DNA of 64,000 nt, taken from NCBI RefSeq assembly GCF_001183605.1, contig NZ_LFXJ01000010.1, forward strand, positions 543,890 through 607,889. The letters are read 5' to 3'. Below are positions 1 through 9,102 of the stretch, piece after piece. This stretch comes from Lysinibacillus xylanilyticus. Its GTDB lineage: Bacteria; Bacillota; Bacilli; Bacillales_A; Planococcaceae. Under the pieces are notes generated by a model. The model worked only from the letters and a program-made list of their open reading frames with translations. It was not told where the DNA came from and did not search any database. Both the position numbers and the translations under genes were made by a program. The first letter of the stretch is position 1. The number at the start of each line of letters is the position of its first letter.

Positions 1-258
1 GAAAGTACCTGTTTCCATCCCTTTGCGGTCAAATTTTCGTTCTGATTTTAATGTTGGTGGGAAAGTAGCTCCTTCCATAATCTCACGTGACCAGTGAGCA
101 CCTACTTCACGCATATATTTAATATCCGAATCTTCCTCAACTTCTTTCGCATCGAAGTATGTTTTTAAATCTAATTTACGATCATCGAAAATCCAAACAG
201 TGGGATCTAATGTTAGTTGAAATGTAACTGCACCCTTGATAGGAATTATTGTTTCCAT
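1..258 (-). CDS. ylaL: YlaL-like conserved protein (5' part only)
   Basis: The first 86 codons of a leftward gene are present; the rest lies beyond the window edge. The ATG at 258 follows a strong AGGAGG ribosome site about ten bases upstream. The protein begins METIIPIKGAVTF and continues with LDPTVWIFDDRK, an acidic stretch (EVEEDSD) and AHWSREIMEGATFPPTLKSE. This matches my memory of YlaL, which lies beside ylaN in Bacillus. The position next to ylaN-ftsW supports the name. The function is not known to me, and no catalytic motif is visible. Confidence 0.6.
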   Translation of the reverse strand, partial: METIIPIKGAVTFQLTLDPTVWIFDDRKLDLKTYFDAKEVEEDSDIKYMREVGAHWSREIMEGATFPPTLKSERKFDRKGMETGTF

Positions 259-365
259 AATAGAAATCCTCCTCAAATCTTGTATATCCATGAAATAGTA
301 TAACGCTAATGACTAGAGATAATAAAGAAATATAATTCGATTTCTCTATTTTCCAATGTAGACAC

Positions 366-394
366 TTGCATTTTTAACGACTAAAAGATAAACT
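366..394 (+). promoter_or_regulatory. candidate sigma-A promoter of ylaN
   Basis: TTGCAT and TAAACT are separated by 17 bases in the AT-rich gap before ylaN. Each hexamer matches consensus at four of six positions. The call rests on spacing and position only. Confidence 0.3.
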
Positions 395-440
395 TTATTA
401 AGATAGAATCGAAGAAATATCAGATAATGGGGGCGTCCTC

Positions 441-722
441 ATGGATACTAAATCACAAACTTCTTTTCAAGAGAAGGCTTTGGAGCTTTTAGTTGCTGAT
501 GCAGATAAAATTGCTCGCCTCATTCGAGTACAAATGGATCATTTAACAATGCCACAATGCCCTTTATATGAAGAAGTATTAGATACACAAATGTTCGGCC
601 TTTCACGTGAAATTGACTTTGCTGTGAAGCTTGGACTCGTTGATCGCGAAAAAGGTAAAGAAATTCTCGATTCACTCGAGAAAGAACTTTCTGTACTACA
701 TGACGCGTATACAGACAAATAA
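441..722 (+). CDS. ylaN: YlaN family protein (DUF1507), Fur-interacting iron-status factor
   Basis: The 93-residue protein is all-helical in appearance, with the typical family core [19 protein letters not shown] and [12 protein letters not shown]. The family (DUF1507) is small and cytoplasmic. In Bacillus subtilis and Staphylococcus aureus YlaN has been linked to iron homeostasis as an iron-binding partner that relieves Fur repression; that role is taken from the family, not from this sequence. The ATG follows a GGGGG ribosome site. A clear terminator follows, so it is probably transcribed alone. It lies just upstream of ftsW, as in Bacillus. Confidence 0.92.
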   Translation: MDTKSQTSFQEKALELLVADADKIARLIRVQMDHLTMPQCPLYEEVLDTQMFGLSREIDFAVKLGLVDREKGKEILDSLEKELSVLHDAYTDK

Positions 723-728
723 AAAGAA

Positions 729-764
729 AAAACTCAAACGCAATTTGCGATTTGAGTTTTTTTT
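729..764 (+). terminator. rho-independent terminator after ylaN
   Basis: The stem AACTCAAA / TTTGAGTT (731-738 with 751-758) has further pairing in the loop arms and is followed by eight T. It separates ylaN from ftsW. Confidence 0.9.
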
Positions 765-782
765 CTAGAATGAGGTTTTCCA

Positions 783-1967
783 ATGAAACAATACTTAAAA
801 CGTTATGCACAAAATTTTGATTACCCATTATTTTTTACGGTCCTATTATTAAGCTTATTTGGATTAGTAATGATTTATAGTTCAAGTATAATGGTAGCGA
901 TTGTAATAAAAGGACAAGATCCAGATTTCTTTTATCACAAGCAAGTAATCAATTTAATTGTAGCTTTTCTTGGATTTTTAGGGGCAGCAATTTTCCCGTA
1001 CAAGCATTATGCGAATAAAAAAGTTATGTTGCTACTTACGGCTGTGCTTGTTGTGCTATTTACTTGGGTGAAAATTGCTGGTAATGGTGATGAAGCAGGA
1101 ATAGGATCTAAAAGTTGGATTCACGTTCCGGGTTTTGGGAACTTTCAGCCTTCTGAATATGCGAAGCTATTTATAATTTTATATTTTGCAGCTGCTTTTT
1201 ATCGGAAAGGACAAAAATATACACTTGAAAAGCTACAACCAACAGAAATATTTTATCCAATATTCCTCTGGATTCTTATTGTTGCTGGTGTAGCATTTGA
1301 AACCGATTTGGGAGCAAGTATTATTCTATGTGGAATTGCTGTTTCTGTGGTAGCAGCGAGCGGTATTCCATTTAAAACATTTTGGAAGTTTTTTGGGGTA
1401 TTAGGTGCATTTGGGGGAATTATCCTTGGTATACTATTGTTGTTTAAAGGAAATATTTTAACAAAAAATCGTCAAGGCCGTATTCTATCATACATAAACC
1501 CTTTTAATTATGAAGAAGGTAGTGGTCATCAAGTTGTCAATAGCTATTATGCAATTGGCGGAGGCGGTTTAGAAGGAAGAGGTCTCGGTCAGTCGATTCA
1601 AAAATTAGGGTATTTGCCTGAACCACAAACCGATTTTATTATGGCGATTATTATGGAGGAACTAGGAATATGGGGAGTTCTTATCGTATTAGGTGGTTTA
1701 GGATTTATTGTATATAAAGGATTTTCGATTGCGTTGCGTACGAAAGATCCACTAGCACGTATGATTGCGGCTGGTATTGCGAGCTGGATTGGTTGGCAAT
1801 CGTTTATCAATCTTGGGGGTGTAACTGGGTTAATCCCGTTAACCGGTGTAACGTTACCTTTTATTAGCTATGGCGGGACATCTATAATTATTCTATCTTT
1901 AGCAATGGGAATATTAATCAATGTTTCTATGTTTGAAAAGGTAGAAAGGAAAAAGACACAATCATAA
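783..1967 (+). CDS. ftsW: SEDS peptidoglycan polymerase FtsW
   Basis: The 394-residue polytopic membrane protein of the FtsW/RodA/SpoVE (SEDS) family has about ten hydrophobic segments. Seen motifs include the loop FGNFQPSEYAKL, the acidic loop YAIGGGGLEGRGLGQS, LPEPQTDFIMAIIMEELG and the C-terminal GVTLPFISYGGTS. SEDS proteins polymerise lipid II with a cognate class B PBP; FtsW acts at the septum. A second SEDS gene (spoVE) lies in the dcw cluster at 44.9 kb. This one, between ylaN and pycA, is in the usual Bacillus ftsW (ylaO) place. pycA starts only 13 bases after its stop, so read-through into pycA is likely. Confidence 0.92.
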   Translation: MKQYLKRYAQNFDYPLFFTVLLLSLFGLVMIYSSSIMVAIVIKGQDPDFFYHKQVINLIVAFLGFLGAAIFPYKHYANKKVMLLLTAVLVVLFTWVKIAGNGDEAGIGSKSWIHVPGFGNFQPSEYAKLFIILYFAAAFYRKGQKYTLEKLQPTEIFYPIFLWILIVAGVAFETDLGASIILCGIAVSVVAASGIPFKTFWKFFGVLGAFGGIILGILLLFKGNILTKNRQGRILSYINPFNYEEGSGHQVVNSYYAIGGGGLEGRGLGQSIQKLGYLPEPQTDFIMAIIMEELGIWGVLIVLGGLGFIVYKGFSIALRTKDPLARMIAAGIASWIGWQSFINLGGVTGLIPLTGVTLPFISYGGTSIIILSLAMGILINVSMFEKVERKKTQS

Positions 1968-1979
1968 AGGGGGATATCA

Positions 1980-4900
1980 ATGGAGTCAATCAAAAAAATT
2001 CTCGTAGCCAATCGAGGAGAAATTGCAATTCGTATTTTCCGTGCATGTACGGAGTTGAATATCCAAACAGTAGCCATTTATTCGCGGGAGGACAGTGGGG
2101 CTTTCCATCGCTTTAAAGCAGATGAGGCCTATTTAGTAGGAGCTGGCAAGAAACCAATTGATGCTTATTTAGATATTGAGGGCATTATTTCGATTGCCAA
2201 AGATGCTAATGTTGATGCGATTCATCCGGGTTATGGTTTTTTATCGGAAAACGTAGAATTTGCACGTCGATGTGAAGAAGAGGGGATTGTCTTCATTGGG
2301 CCGACTTCCAAGCATTTAGATATGTTTGGAGATAAGGTGAAGGCGCGTGAACAAGCAGTTGCTGCAGGCATTCCTGTTATTCCTGGTACAGATGGTCCAG
2401 TAGAAAATCTAGCAGAGGTAGAGGCTTTTGCTAGCGCGTATAATTATCCAATTATGATTAAGGCAGCGCTAGGCGGCGGTGGTCGTGGAATGCGCCTTGT
2501 TCATACAGAAAAGGAGCTAGCTTCCTCTTATGAACGTGCAAAATCAGAGGCGAAGGCAGCATTTGGCTCTGATGAGGTATATGTAGAAAAGGCTATTATT
2601 AAGCCAAAGCACATTGAAGTCCAAATTATTGGCGATCAACAGGGCAATATCATTCATTTATATGAACGTGATTGTTCGATTCAACGTCGTCATCAAAAGG
2701 TTGTTGAAATCGCACCCTCTAATTCAATTTCGGAAGATTTAAGAGGCCGAATTTGCGATGCGGCGGTTCAATTAATGAAAAATGTCTCATACATAAACGC
2801 GGGGACAGTAGAGTTTTTAGTTGCAGGCGAGGATTTTTATTTCATCGAGGTCAACCCTCGTATTCAAGTAGAGCATACAATTACTGAAATGATTACGGGT
2901 GTCGATATTGTGCACGCCCAAATTAAAGTGGCAGCAGGCCACGGTCTGCATAGTGCGGAAATCCATATTCCACAACAGGCGGATGTTCCAATGATCGGCT
3001 ATGCGATTCAAGCACGTGTCACAACGGAAGACCCAGCTAATGACTTTATGCCAGATACAGGGAAGCTCATGGTGTATCGTTCAAGCGGTGGCTTCGGCGT
3101 TCGATTAGATGCTGGTAATGGCTTCCAAGGGGCTGTAGTAACACCGTACTATGATTCATTACTAGTGAAAATTTCAACGACAGGGATGACGTTTAAAGAA
3201 GCCGCAGCAAAAATGGACCGAAATTTAAAAGAGTTCCGTATTCGTGGGGTGAAAACGAATATCCCATTCTTAAATAATGTCGTGACGCACGAGAAATTTT
3301 TAACGGGTGAATTTGATACAAGCTTTATCGATACAATACCTGAACTATTTATTTTCCCTGAGCGCAAGGACCGTGGGACAAAGCTCTTAAGCTATATTGG
3401 CAATGTGACGCTAAATGGCTTCCCTGGAGTAGAGCAGAAGGCAAAACCAATTTTTGTACAGCCGAGTATCCCAAAAGTCGATAAATTAATCGTTCCTCCG
3501 GCGGGGACAAAGCAAATTTTAGATGCCCAAGGAGCAGATGGGCTTGTGAAATGGATTCTAGAGCAAGAAGACGTGCTATTAACGGATACAACTTTCCGAG
3601 ATGCACACCAATCACTTCTTGCGACACGAGTACGTTCACAGGATATGTTCGAAATTGCAGATGCGACAGCGCGCATGATGCATGATTTCTTCTCACTCGA
3701 AATGTGGGGAGGCGCGACGTTTGATGTGGCGTATCGTTTCTTAAAAGAAGACCCATGGGAGCGCCTTGCCAAGCTGCGTGAACAAGTACCGAATGTGCTA
3801 TTCCAAATGTTATTGCGTGGTGCGAATGCAGTCGGCTACACAAACTACCCAGATAATTTAATTCGTGAGTTTATCGCTGAATCAGCGGCATCAGGCATTG
3901 ATGTTTTCCGCATTTTCGATAGCTTGAACTGGATTAAAGGTATGGAAGTAGCCATTGATGCTGCACGTCAATCAGGTAAAATTGCTGAAGCTGCGATCTG
4001 TTACACAGGAGATATTTTTGATGAAACAAGAGCAAAATATTCAGTTCAATACTACAAGGAAATGGCAAAGGAGCTAGAAGCAGCAGGTGCGCATATTTTA
4101 GCGATAAAAGATATGGCTGGATTATTGAAACCAGAAGCAGCATATCGTTTAATTTCCGAGTTGAAAGAGACGACAAGTCTACCAATCCATCTGCATACGC
4201 ATGATACAAGTGGCAATGGTATTTATTTATATGCCAAGGCGATCGAGGCAGGAGTAGACATCATTGATACAGCGCTAGGTTCGATGGCAGGTTTAACGTC
4301 TCAGCCAAGTGCAAACTCATTGTATTATGCAATGAAGGGAAGTAAGCGTGAGGTTCGTGCCGATATCGATGCTCTTGAAAAGTTATCGTACTATTGGGAA
4401 GATGTACGTAAGTATTATAAGGATTTTGAAAGCGGCATGATTAGCCCACACTCTGAAATTTATGTCCACGAGATGCCGGGTGGCCAATACAGTAACTTGC
4501 AGCAACAGGCCAAAGCAGTGGGCCTTGGGGACAGATGGGAAGAAGTGAAGCACATGTATTCCCGCGTAAACCTTCTATTTGGTGATATTGTCAAAGTAAC
4601 CCCATCATCGAAAGTCGTTGGGGATATGGCGTTATTTATGGTACAAAATGATTTAGATGAAAACTCTGTACTGACAAGAGGGAAAACTATCGACTTCCCA
4701 GATTCTGTGATTGAGTTCTTCCAGGGTTATTTAGGACAACCGCATGGTGGCTTCCCAGAGGAACTGCAAAAGGTTGTGCTAAAGGATCGCGAAGCAATTA
4801 CGGTACGTCCCGGCGAGCTATTGGAGCCTGTGAATTTCGAGCAATTAGAGGCAGTACTAGAGGAAAAATTAAATCGTGCCGTGACGAAACAGGATGTGCT

Positions 4901-5414
4901 AGCGTTTGCATTGTATCCAAAAGTGTTTGAAGAGTATGGAAAAACAGTGAACTCCTTCGGCAATATTTCGGTATTAGATACGCCAACATTCCTGTACGGG
5001 TTAAAACTAGGCGAAGAAATCGAAGTTGAGATCGAAAAAGGAAAAACACTGATTATTAAACTTGTTTCCATTGGTGAACCACAGCACGATGGAACGCGTG
5101 TTATTTACTTTGAGCTAAACGGTCAATCCCGTGAATTAGTCATTCAAGATATGACTGTCGAAGTAGATGGTACCCTGGCATTAAAAGCGGATCCAAGCAA
5201 TCCAAATCAAATTGGCGCAACGATGCCAGGTACGGTATTAAAGGTAGTCGTATCGAAAGGAAGCCCTGTAAAACGTGGGGATCACTTATTAATTACCGAA
5301 GCGATGAAAATGGAAACGACTGTCCAAGCACCGAAAGACGGTATCGTGAAAGAAGTATACGCAAGTGCGGGCGACGCCATTTCAACAGGTGATTTGTTAA
5401 TTGAAATTGAATAA
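1980..5414 (+). CDS. pycA: pyruvate carboxylase
   Basis: The 1144-residue protein has the full length of single-chain pyruvate carboxylase. An N-terminal biotin carboxylase domain (about 1-450) carries the glycine-rich ATP loop ALGGGGRGMR and the IEVNPRIQVEHTITE motif. A carboxyltransferase barrel follows (about 535-800, with TTFRDAHQSLLATR and the metal-site segment HLHTHDTSGNG), then the PYC/OADA domain. The C-terminal biotinyl domain has EAMKMET, with the biotin lysine at about residue 1110. The enzyme makes oxaloacetate from pyruvate, bicarbonate and ATP to refill the TCA cycle. The ATG has an AAGGGGG ribosome site. Confidence 0.97.
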   Translation: MESIKKILVANRGEIAIRIFRACTELNIQTVAIYSREDSGAFHRFKADEAYLVGAGKKPIDAYLDIEGIISIAKDANVDAIHPGYGFLSENVEFARRCEEEGIVFIGPTSKHLDMFGDKVKAREQAVAAGIPVIPGTDGPVENLAEVEAFASAYNYPIMIKAALGGGGRGMRLVHTEKELASSYERAKSEAKAAFGSDEVYVEKAIIKPKHIEVQIIGDQQGNIIHLYERDCSIQRRHQKVVEIAPSNSISEDLRGRICDAAVQLMKNVSYINAGTVEFLVAGEDFYFIEVNPRIQVEHTITEMITGVDIVHAQIKVAAGHGLHSAEIHIPQQADVPMIGYAIQARVTTEDPANDFMPDTGKLMVYRSSGGFGVRLDAGNGFQGAVVTPYYDSLLVKISTTGMTFKEAAAKMDRNLKEFRIRGVKTNIPFLNNVVTHEKFLTGEFDTSFIDTIPELFIFPERKDRGTKLLSYIGNVTLNGFPGVEQKAKPIFVQPSIPKVDKLIVPPAGTKQILDAQGADGLVKWILEQEDVLLTDTTFRDAHQSLLATRVRSQDMFEIADATARMMHDFFSLEMWGGATFDVAYRFLKEDPWERLAKLREQVPNVLFQMLLRGANAVGYTNYPDNLIREFIAESAASGIDVFRIFDSLNWIKGMEVAIDAARQSGKIAEAAICYTGDIFDETRAKYSVQYYKEMAKELEAAGAHILAIKDMAGLLKPEAAYRLISELKETTSLPIHLHTHDTSGNGIYLYAKAIEAGVDIIDTALGSMAGLTSQPSANSLYYAMKGSKREVRADIDALEKLSYYWEDVRKYYKDFESGMISPHSEIYVHEMPGGQYSNLQQQAKAVGLGDRWEEVKHMYSRVNLLFGDIVKVTPSSKVVGDMALFMVQNDLDENSVLTRGKTIDFPDSVIEFFQGYLGQPHGGFPEELQKVVLKDREAITVRPGELLEPVNFEQLEAVLEEKLNRAVTKQDVLAFALYPKVFEEYGKTVNSFGNISVLDTPTFLYGLKLGEEIEVEIEKGKTLIIKLVSIGEPQHDGTRVIYFELNGQSRELVIQDMTVEVDGTLALKADPSNPNQIGATMPGTVLKVVVSKGSPVKRGDHLLITEAMKMETTVQAPKDGIVKEVYASAGDAISTGDLLIEIE

Positions 5415-5420
5415 TTGATA

Positions 5421-5470
5421 AAAAAGAAGGTTATTAGATGGCTTTTATAGCACACTAATAACCTTTTTTA
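5421..5470 (+). terminator. terminator after pycA
   Basis: The arms AAGGTTATTAG and CTAATAACCTT (5427-5437 and 5455-5465) pair perfectly and are followed by a T run. Confidence 0.9.
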
Positions 5471-5648
5471 TTTTGCTATATTGGCTCTTTACTATAATGT
5501 AGGGTCACCCCAATCAACATATTTACATGGCATAGGTGTTAACAAATGTCATTCTTAAATTTTGAGAATGTACCTATTAATATTACTATTTTTTAATAAT
5601 AAACTTGTCGATATTTTGACATATTAATTAGGTAGAAGCGTTTGGAAA

Positions 5649-5688
5649 TAAAAAGATTCGCCATCGAAAAATATGGCGAATCTTTTTC
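5649..5688 (-). terminator. terminator of ctaA (probably bidirectional)
   Basis: A perfect 15-base inverted repeat, with half AAAGATTCGCCAT, is bounded by A and T tracts. It lies directly behind the leftward ctaA stop. Confidence 0.85.
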
Positions 5689-5693
5689 TACTA

Positions 5694-6617
5694 TTATTTG
5701 TTTTTTTCATTATAATTGCTACGTGCAACTAGCATTACCATATAGCAAAGTAGACCAAATAGAATTGAAATGAATAATGAATGAAGTAATGCGACTATTA
5801 AATTCAATTTAGTTAGGACTACTAACATACCAGCAATTACTTGTAAAATTACTATAGTAAAGGCAATAATCCAGCCGAAGTAAATAACACGTTGATTTTT
5901 ATATTCTTTTACAGCGTGCCAAGTTATGTATGCAATCCAAATGAAAAAGGTAAGAACAGCTAGACGATGTCCCATTTGCACCCATTCATACATATTATTA
6001 AAAGCTGCGAATGGAGTTTCGTTATTGCAAAATGGCCAGTCAGGACATATTAAGCTAGAATCTGTATGGCGAACAAGCGCCCCTGTATAAACTACTAAAT
6101 AAGAATAAATTGTGACAGCAATCGTATGCCAACGTAATTTTTTTCCAATAAAAACGTTATCGGCATCAAATTTCCGATCGACTTCAAATACAATCATAGA
6201 AAGAAGGAGAACAGAAGCAAAGGAAATAAGAGAAATCCCAAAGTGGAGCGCTAATATGAAATCACCTTGTCCCCACAACACTTGAGCCGCCCCAATAAGA
6301 GCTTGTGCGATTAAGAAAAACATCGCTAAGAAACCTAATAATTTTACTTCGCGAATATGACCGAGTTTACGCCATGTCCAAACTGTTAACGCAAGAATTG
6401 AAATAGATACGACCCCAGTTACAAGACGATGTGAAAATTCAATTAAGACTGCTGGTGTAATTTCTTTTGGAATAAGAGAACCATTGCAATCAGGCCAGTT
6501 TCGACCACAGCCTAAGCCACTATCTGTTTTGGTAACAAGTGCTCCACCTAGTAAAATAAGGAGCATTCCAACTGTAGCGGCAACAGCAAACCATTTCATA
6601 TACCTGTTGTGTTGCAT
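5694..6617 (-). CDS. ctaA: heme A synthase CtaA (COX15 family)
   Basis: This is an integral membrane protein of about 307 residues with eight hydrophobic segments in two similar halves. Each half has a cysteine pair, CGRNWPDC near the N-terminus and CPDWPFC in the middle, as in Bacillus-type CtaA. Conserved histidines include EFSHRLVTG and QMGHRLAVL. It oxidises the heme O methyl group to give heme A for the caa3 oxidase. I chose the ATG at 6617 because an AGGTG ribosome site lies nine bases upstream; an in-frame GTG at 6629 has none. It is transcribed away from ctaB, the normal Bacillus arrangement. Confidence 0.95.
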   Translation of the reverse strand: MQHNRYMKWFAVAATVGMLLILLGGALVTKTDSGLGCGRNWPDCNGSLIPKEITPAVLIEFSHRLVTGVVSISILALTVWTWRKLGHIREVKLLGFLAMFFLIAQALIGAAQVLWGQGDFILALHFGISLISFASVLLLSMIVFEVDRKFDADNVFIGKKLRWHTIAVTIYSYLVVYTGALVRHTDSSLICPDWPFCNNETPFAAFNNMYEWVQMGHRLAVLTFFIWIAYITWHAVKEYKNQRVIYFGWIIAFTIVILQVIAGMLVVLTKLNLIVALLHSLFISILFGLLCYMVMLVARSNYNEKNK

Positions 6618-6954
6618 AAAATGAGTCACCTACTTTGTCTATGAACATTACATGAAAGTAATGTTTCTGCTACTAGATGATATCGAAAATACAGGTAAAA
6701 AACAACTTGTAAAGAGTAGGTAGTATTAGATGTTGATTCCATTTCACAAATTGTTCATAATTTCGTACTCTAACCTTCACAATTCATTTTAGAAAATGAT
6801 TTACTATAGATATGTTGTTTTTAATTATTTTTCTAGACAAAGCTAATTTTTACAACTTCATCTAAATTTCACTTAATGTCTAGAAATCAATCGCAAATTT
6901 CGCTATAGTAATTGGTAGCGGAATATGCTTACAAAAATGAAAGGAGAAGGTATC
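6618..6954. other. divergent ctaA/ctaB control region
   Basis: These 337 bases hold the promoters of both cta units. A candidate rightward promoter is TAGAAA at 6881-6886 and TATAGT at 6904-6909 with a 17-base spacer. In Bacillus subtilis this region is controlled by ResD and CcpA; I could not place a convincing site for either here. No reading frame was supported. Confidence 0.45.
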
Positions 6955-7872
6955 ATGTCAAACGGTCGTGCACTGACGGCTACTAGAAATAGTGGACCAG
7001 CATCAACATCTGTTGTAAAAGATTTCTTAGCACTAATAAAAATTGGAATCGTTAACTCGAATCTTGTCACTACGTTTACAGGGATGTGGCTGGCATTTCA
7101 ATTTACTAGTAGACACTTCTTGCAAGAGCTCGATGTCATATTGTTCACCATGCTGGGTGCAGCATTAATTATAGGTGGCTCAGGCGCAATGAATAACTTT
7201 ATTGATCAGGATATTGATCCAATCATGAAAAGAACGAAGGGTAGACCGACAGTAACGGGTAGATTTAAGCCGAATTTTGTATTGACCATTGCCCTCTCAT
7301 TTTTAATTGTAGGTGAAATTTTGTTATTTGCGGCATCGTTTGCGGCCGGCATGTGGGGACTATTAGGGATATTTGCTTATGTTGTTCTGTACTCAATGTG
7401 GTCAAAGAGGAAGCATGTTAGTAACACGGTTGTAGGAAGTATTTCAGGGGCGATTCCACCAGTTATTGGGTTTGCAGCTGTTGAACCTGCATTAGGTCCT
7501 GGAGCACTTGCCTTATTCCTCATCATGTTTGCATGGCAACCACCGCATTTTTATGCACTTGCTATGAAGCGTACTGAGGAATATCGTGCAGCTAATATAC
7601 CAATGCTACCTGTAGTAAAAGGATTTAAACGTACAAAGTACTCAATGTTATTCTGGATTCTTTTATTATTACCATTACCATTCCTTTTACCAGAGCTTGG
7701 GGTTGGCTTCTTAATTCTTGCCACTGCATTGAACTTGGGCTGGTTGATTCTAGCTTTTAAAGGCTTTACCACAAAAGATGATATGAAATGGGCAAATAAA
7801 ATGTTTATCTATTCGTTGAATCATATGACCATACTATTTGTATCCATCATAATTTTTGCGTTGTTTAGCTAA
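6955..7872 (+). CDS. ctaB: protoheme IX farnesyltransferase (heme O synthase) CtaB
   Basis: The product is a 305-residue UbiA-family prenyltransferase with eight to nine membrane segments. The first aspartate-rich motif is NNFIDQDIDPIMKRTKGRP, and a second conserved loop reads YSMWSKRKHVSNTVVGSISG. It adds farnesyl to heme B to give heme O, the substrate of CtaA. The ATG at 6955 has AAGGAG eight bases upstream. An ATG 30 bases earlier overlaps that site's region and has no ribosome site of its own. ctaC follows after about 100 bases. Confidence 0.95.
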   Translation: MSNGRALTATRNSGPASTSVVKDFLALIKIGIVNSNLVTTFTGMWLAFQFTSRHFLQELDVILFTMLGAALIIGGSGAMNNFIDQDIDPIMKRTKGRPTVTGRFKPNFVLTIALSFLIVGEILLFAASFAAGMWGLLGIFAYVVLYSMWSKRKHVSNTVVGSISGAIPPVIGFAAVEPALGPGALALFLIMFAWQPPHFYALAMKRTEEYRAANIPMLPVVKGFKRTKYSMLFWILLLLPLPFLLPELGVGFLILATALNLGWLILAFKGFTTKDDMKWANKMFIYSLNHMTILFVSIIIFALFS

Positions 7873-7878
7873 ATTTAG

Positions 7879-7904
7879 GAATTCTTTCTTTTCCTAAAGA
7901 ATTC
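7879..7904 (+). other. hairpin between ctaB and ctaC
   Basis: GAATTCTTT (7879-7887) and AAAGAATTC (7896-7904) form a 9-bp stem with an 8-base loop and no T tract behind it. It could be an mRNA processing or stability element, or an operator. Confidence 0.5.
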
Positions 7905-7972
7905 ATATAGACAGAACTTATTTCCTAGGTACACATGAAAATACAACAAAGAAAGAGGGGTTTAATTAAGCT

Positions 7973-9061
7973 ATGATGAAAGGGCTTAAAAAGTGGCGTC
8001 TTTTTTCACTACTAGCAGTGATGATGGTTTTCCTTTCTGGTTGTGGTGAAGATTATATTTCTACACTGAAACCATCTGGTCAAGTAGGTAAAGAACAATT
8101 CAATCTATTAATGCTAGCTACTGGGATTATGACGTTAGTTGTAGTAATAGTATCCGTTATCTATTTACTTGCATTCTTAAAATTCCGCCGTTCAAAAGTT
8201 GGCGAGAACGTTATTCCTAAGCAAGTAGAAGGAAGTCACACTCTTGAAATAATTTGGACAGTTATTCCAATTATTTTATTACTAATCTTAGCTGTACCAG
8301 TTGTTACTGCTACTTACAAATTTGCAGATGTTGCTGCGATGGACGAAGTAGATGAAAACGGTGACAAAACAGCACTTACAGTAAATGTAACTGCTAAATT
8401 ATATTGGTGGGAGTTTGAATACCCTAACCAAGGTATTGTAACTGCACAAGAGTTAGTTGTACCAACAGGTCAAAAAGTTTACTTTAACTTAAAAGCTGCC
8501 GATGTTAAGCACTCATTCTGGATTCCTGCTATAGGCGGTAAAATGGATACGAACGTAGATAACTTAAACAAGTTCTATCTAGAATTCGATAAAGAATCAA
8601 AAGACCTTAAAGACGGCGTATTCTATGGTAAATGTGCTGAGTTATGTGGTCCTTCACATGCTTTAATGGACTTCAAAGTTAAAGCATTAAGCCCAGATGC
8701 ATTCGATACATGGGTAGCTTCAATGAAAGCAACAGATGGAAAAATGCCTGACAAAACTTCAGCGGATCTTGGGGAAGCAACATTTGCTCAGAGCTGTATG
8801 GGTTGTCATGCTGTATCTGGTACAAGCGGTCCAGGTTCAAAAGGCCCTAACTTAACTGCATTTGGTGACCGTAACCGTGTTGCTGGTTTCTTAGAACATA
8901 ATGAAGAAAACTTAAAAGCTTGGATTAAGGATCCTGGGCAATTCAAACCAGGTAACTTAATGATGAACGCAGAAGGTACTGCTCCAATTTATGGCGACTT
9001 AACTGACGAAGAAATTCAAGCTCTAGCAACTTATATCATGGGATTATCTGTTGAGAAATAA
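7973..9061 (+). CDS. ctaC: caa3 cytochrome c oxidase subunit II with fused cytochrome c
   Basis: The 362-residue protein starts with a lipoprotein signal ending LSGCG, so Cys is probably lipidated. Two membrane helices follow, then a cupredoxin domain with CuA ligands in DVKHSFWIPAIGG and CAELCGPSHALM. The C-terminal cytochrome c domain has the heme site SCMGCH and a methionine-bearing segment GNLMMNAEG. Electrons pass from cytochrome c to CuA and then to subunit I. The start is the first of two adjacent ATG codons; a GAGGGG ribosome site lies somewhat far upstream, so the second ATG (7976) is equally possible. Confidence 0.96.
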   Translation: MMKGLKKWRLFSLLAVMMVFLSGCGEDYISTLKPSGQVGKEQFNLLMLATGIMTLVVVIVSVIYLLAFLKFRRSKVGENVIPKQVEGSHTLEIIWTVIPIILLLILAVPVVTATYKFADVAAMDEVDENGDKTALTVNVTAKLYWWEFEYPNQGIVTAQELVVPTGQKVYFNLKAADVKHSFWIPAIGGKMDTNVDNLNKFYLEFDKESKDLKDGVFYGKCAELCGPSHALMDFKVKALSPDAFDTWVASMKATDGKMPDKTSADLGEATFAQSCMGCHAVSGTSGPGSKGPNLTAFGDRNRVAGFLEHNEENLKAWIKDPGQFKPGNLMMNAEGTAPIYGDLTDEEIQALATYIMGLSVEK

Positions 9062-9102
9062 TTTTAAGTTTTATGTAACAAACTTTGAGGGAGGTAAAAG
9101 TT

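Noticed and set aside
3349..3843. 164-codon frame antisense to pycA
   Set aside because: It lies wholly inside conserved pyruvate carboxylase sequence and has no motif.
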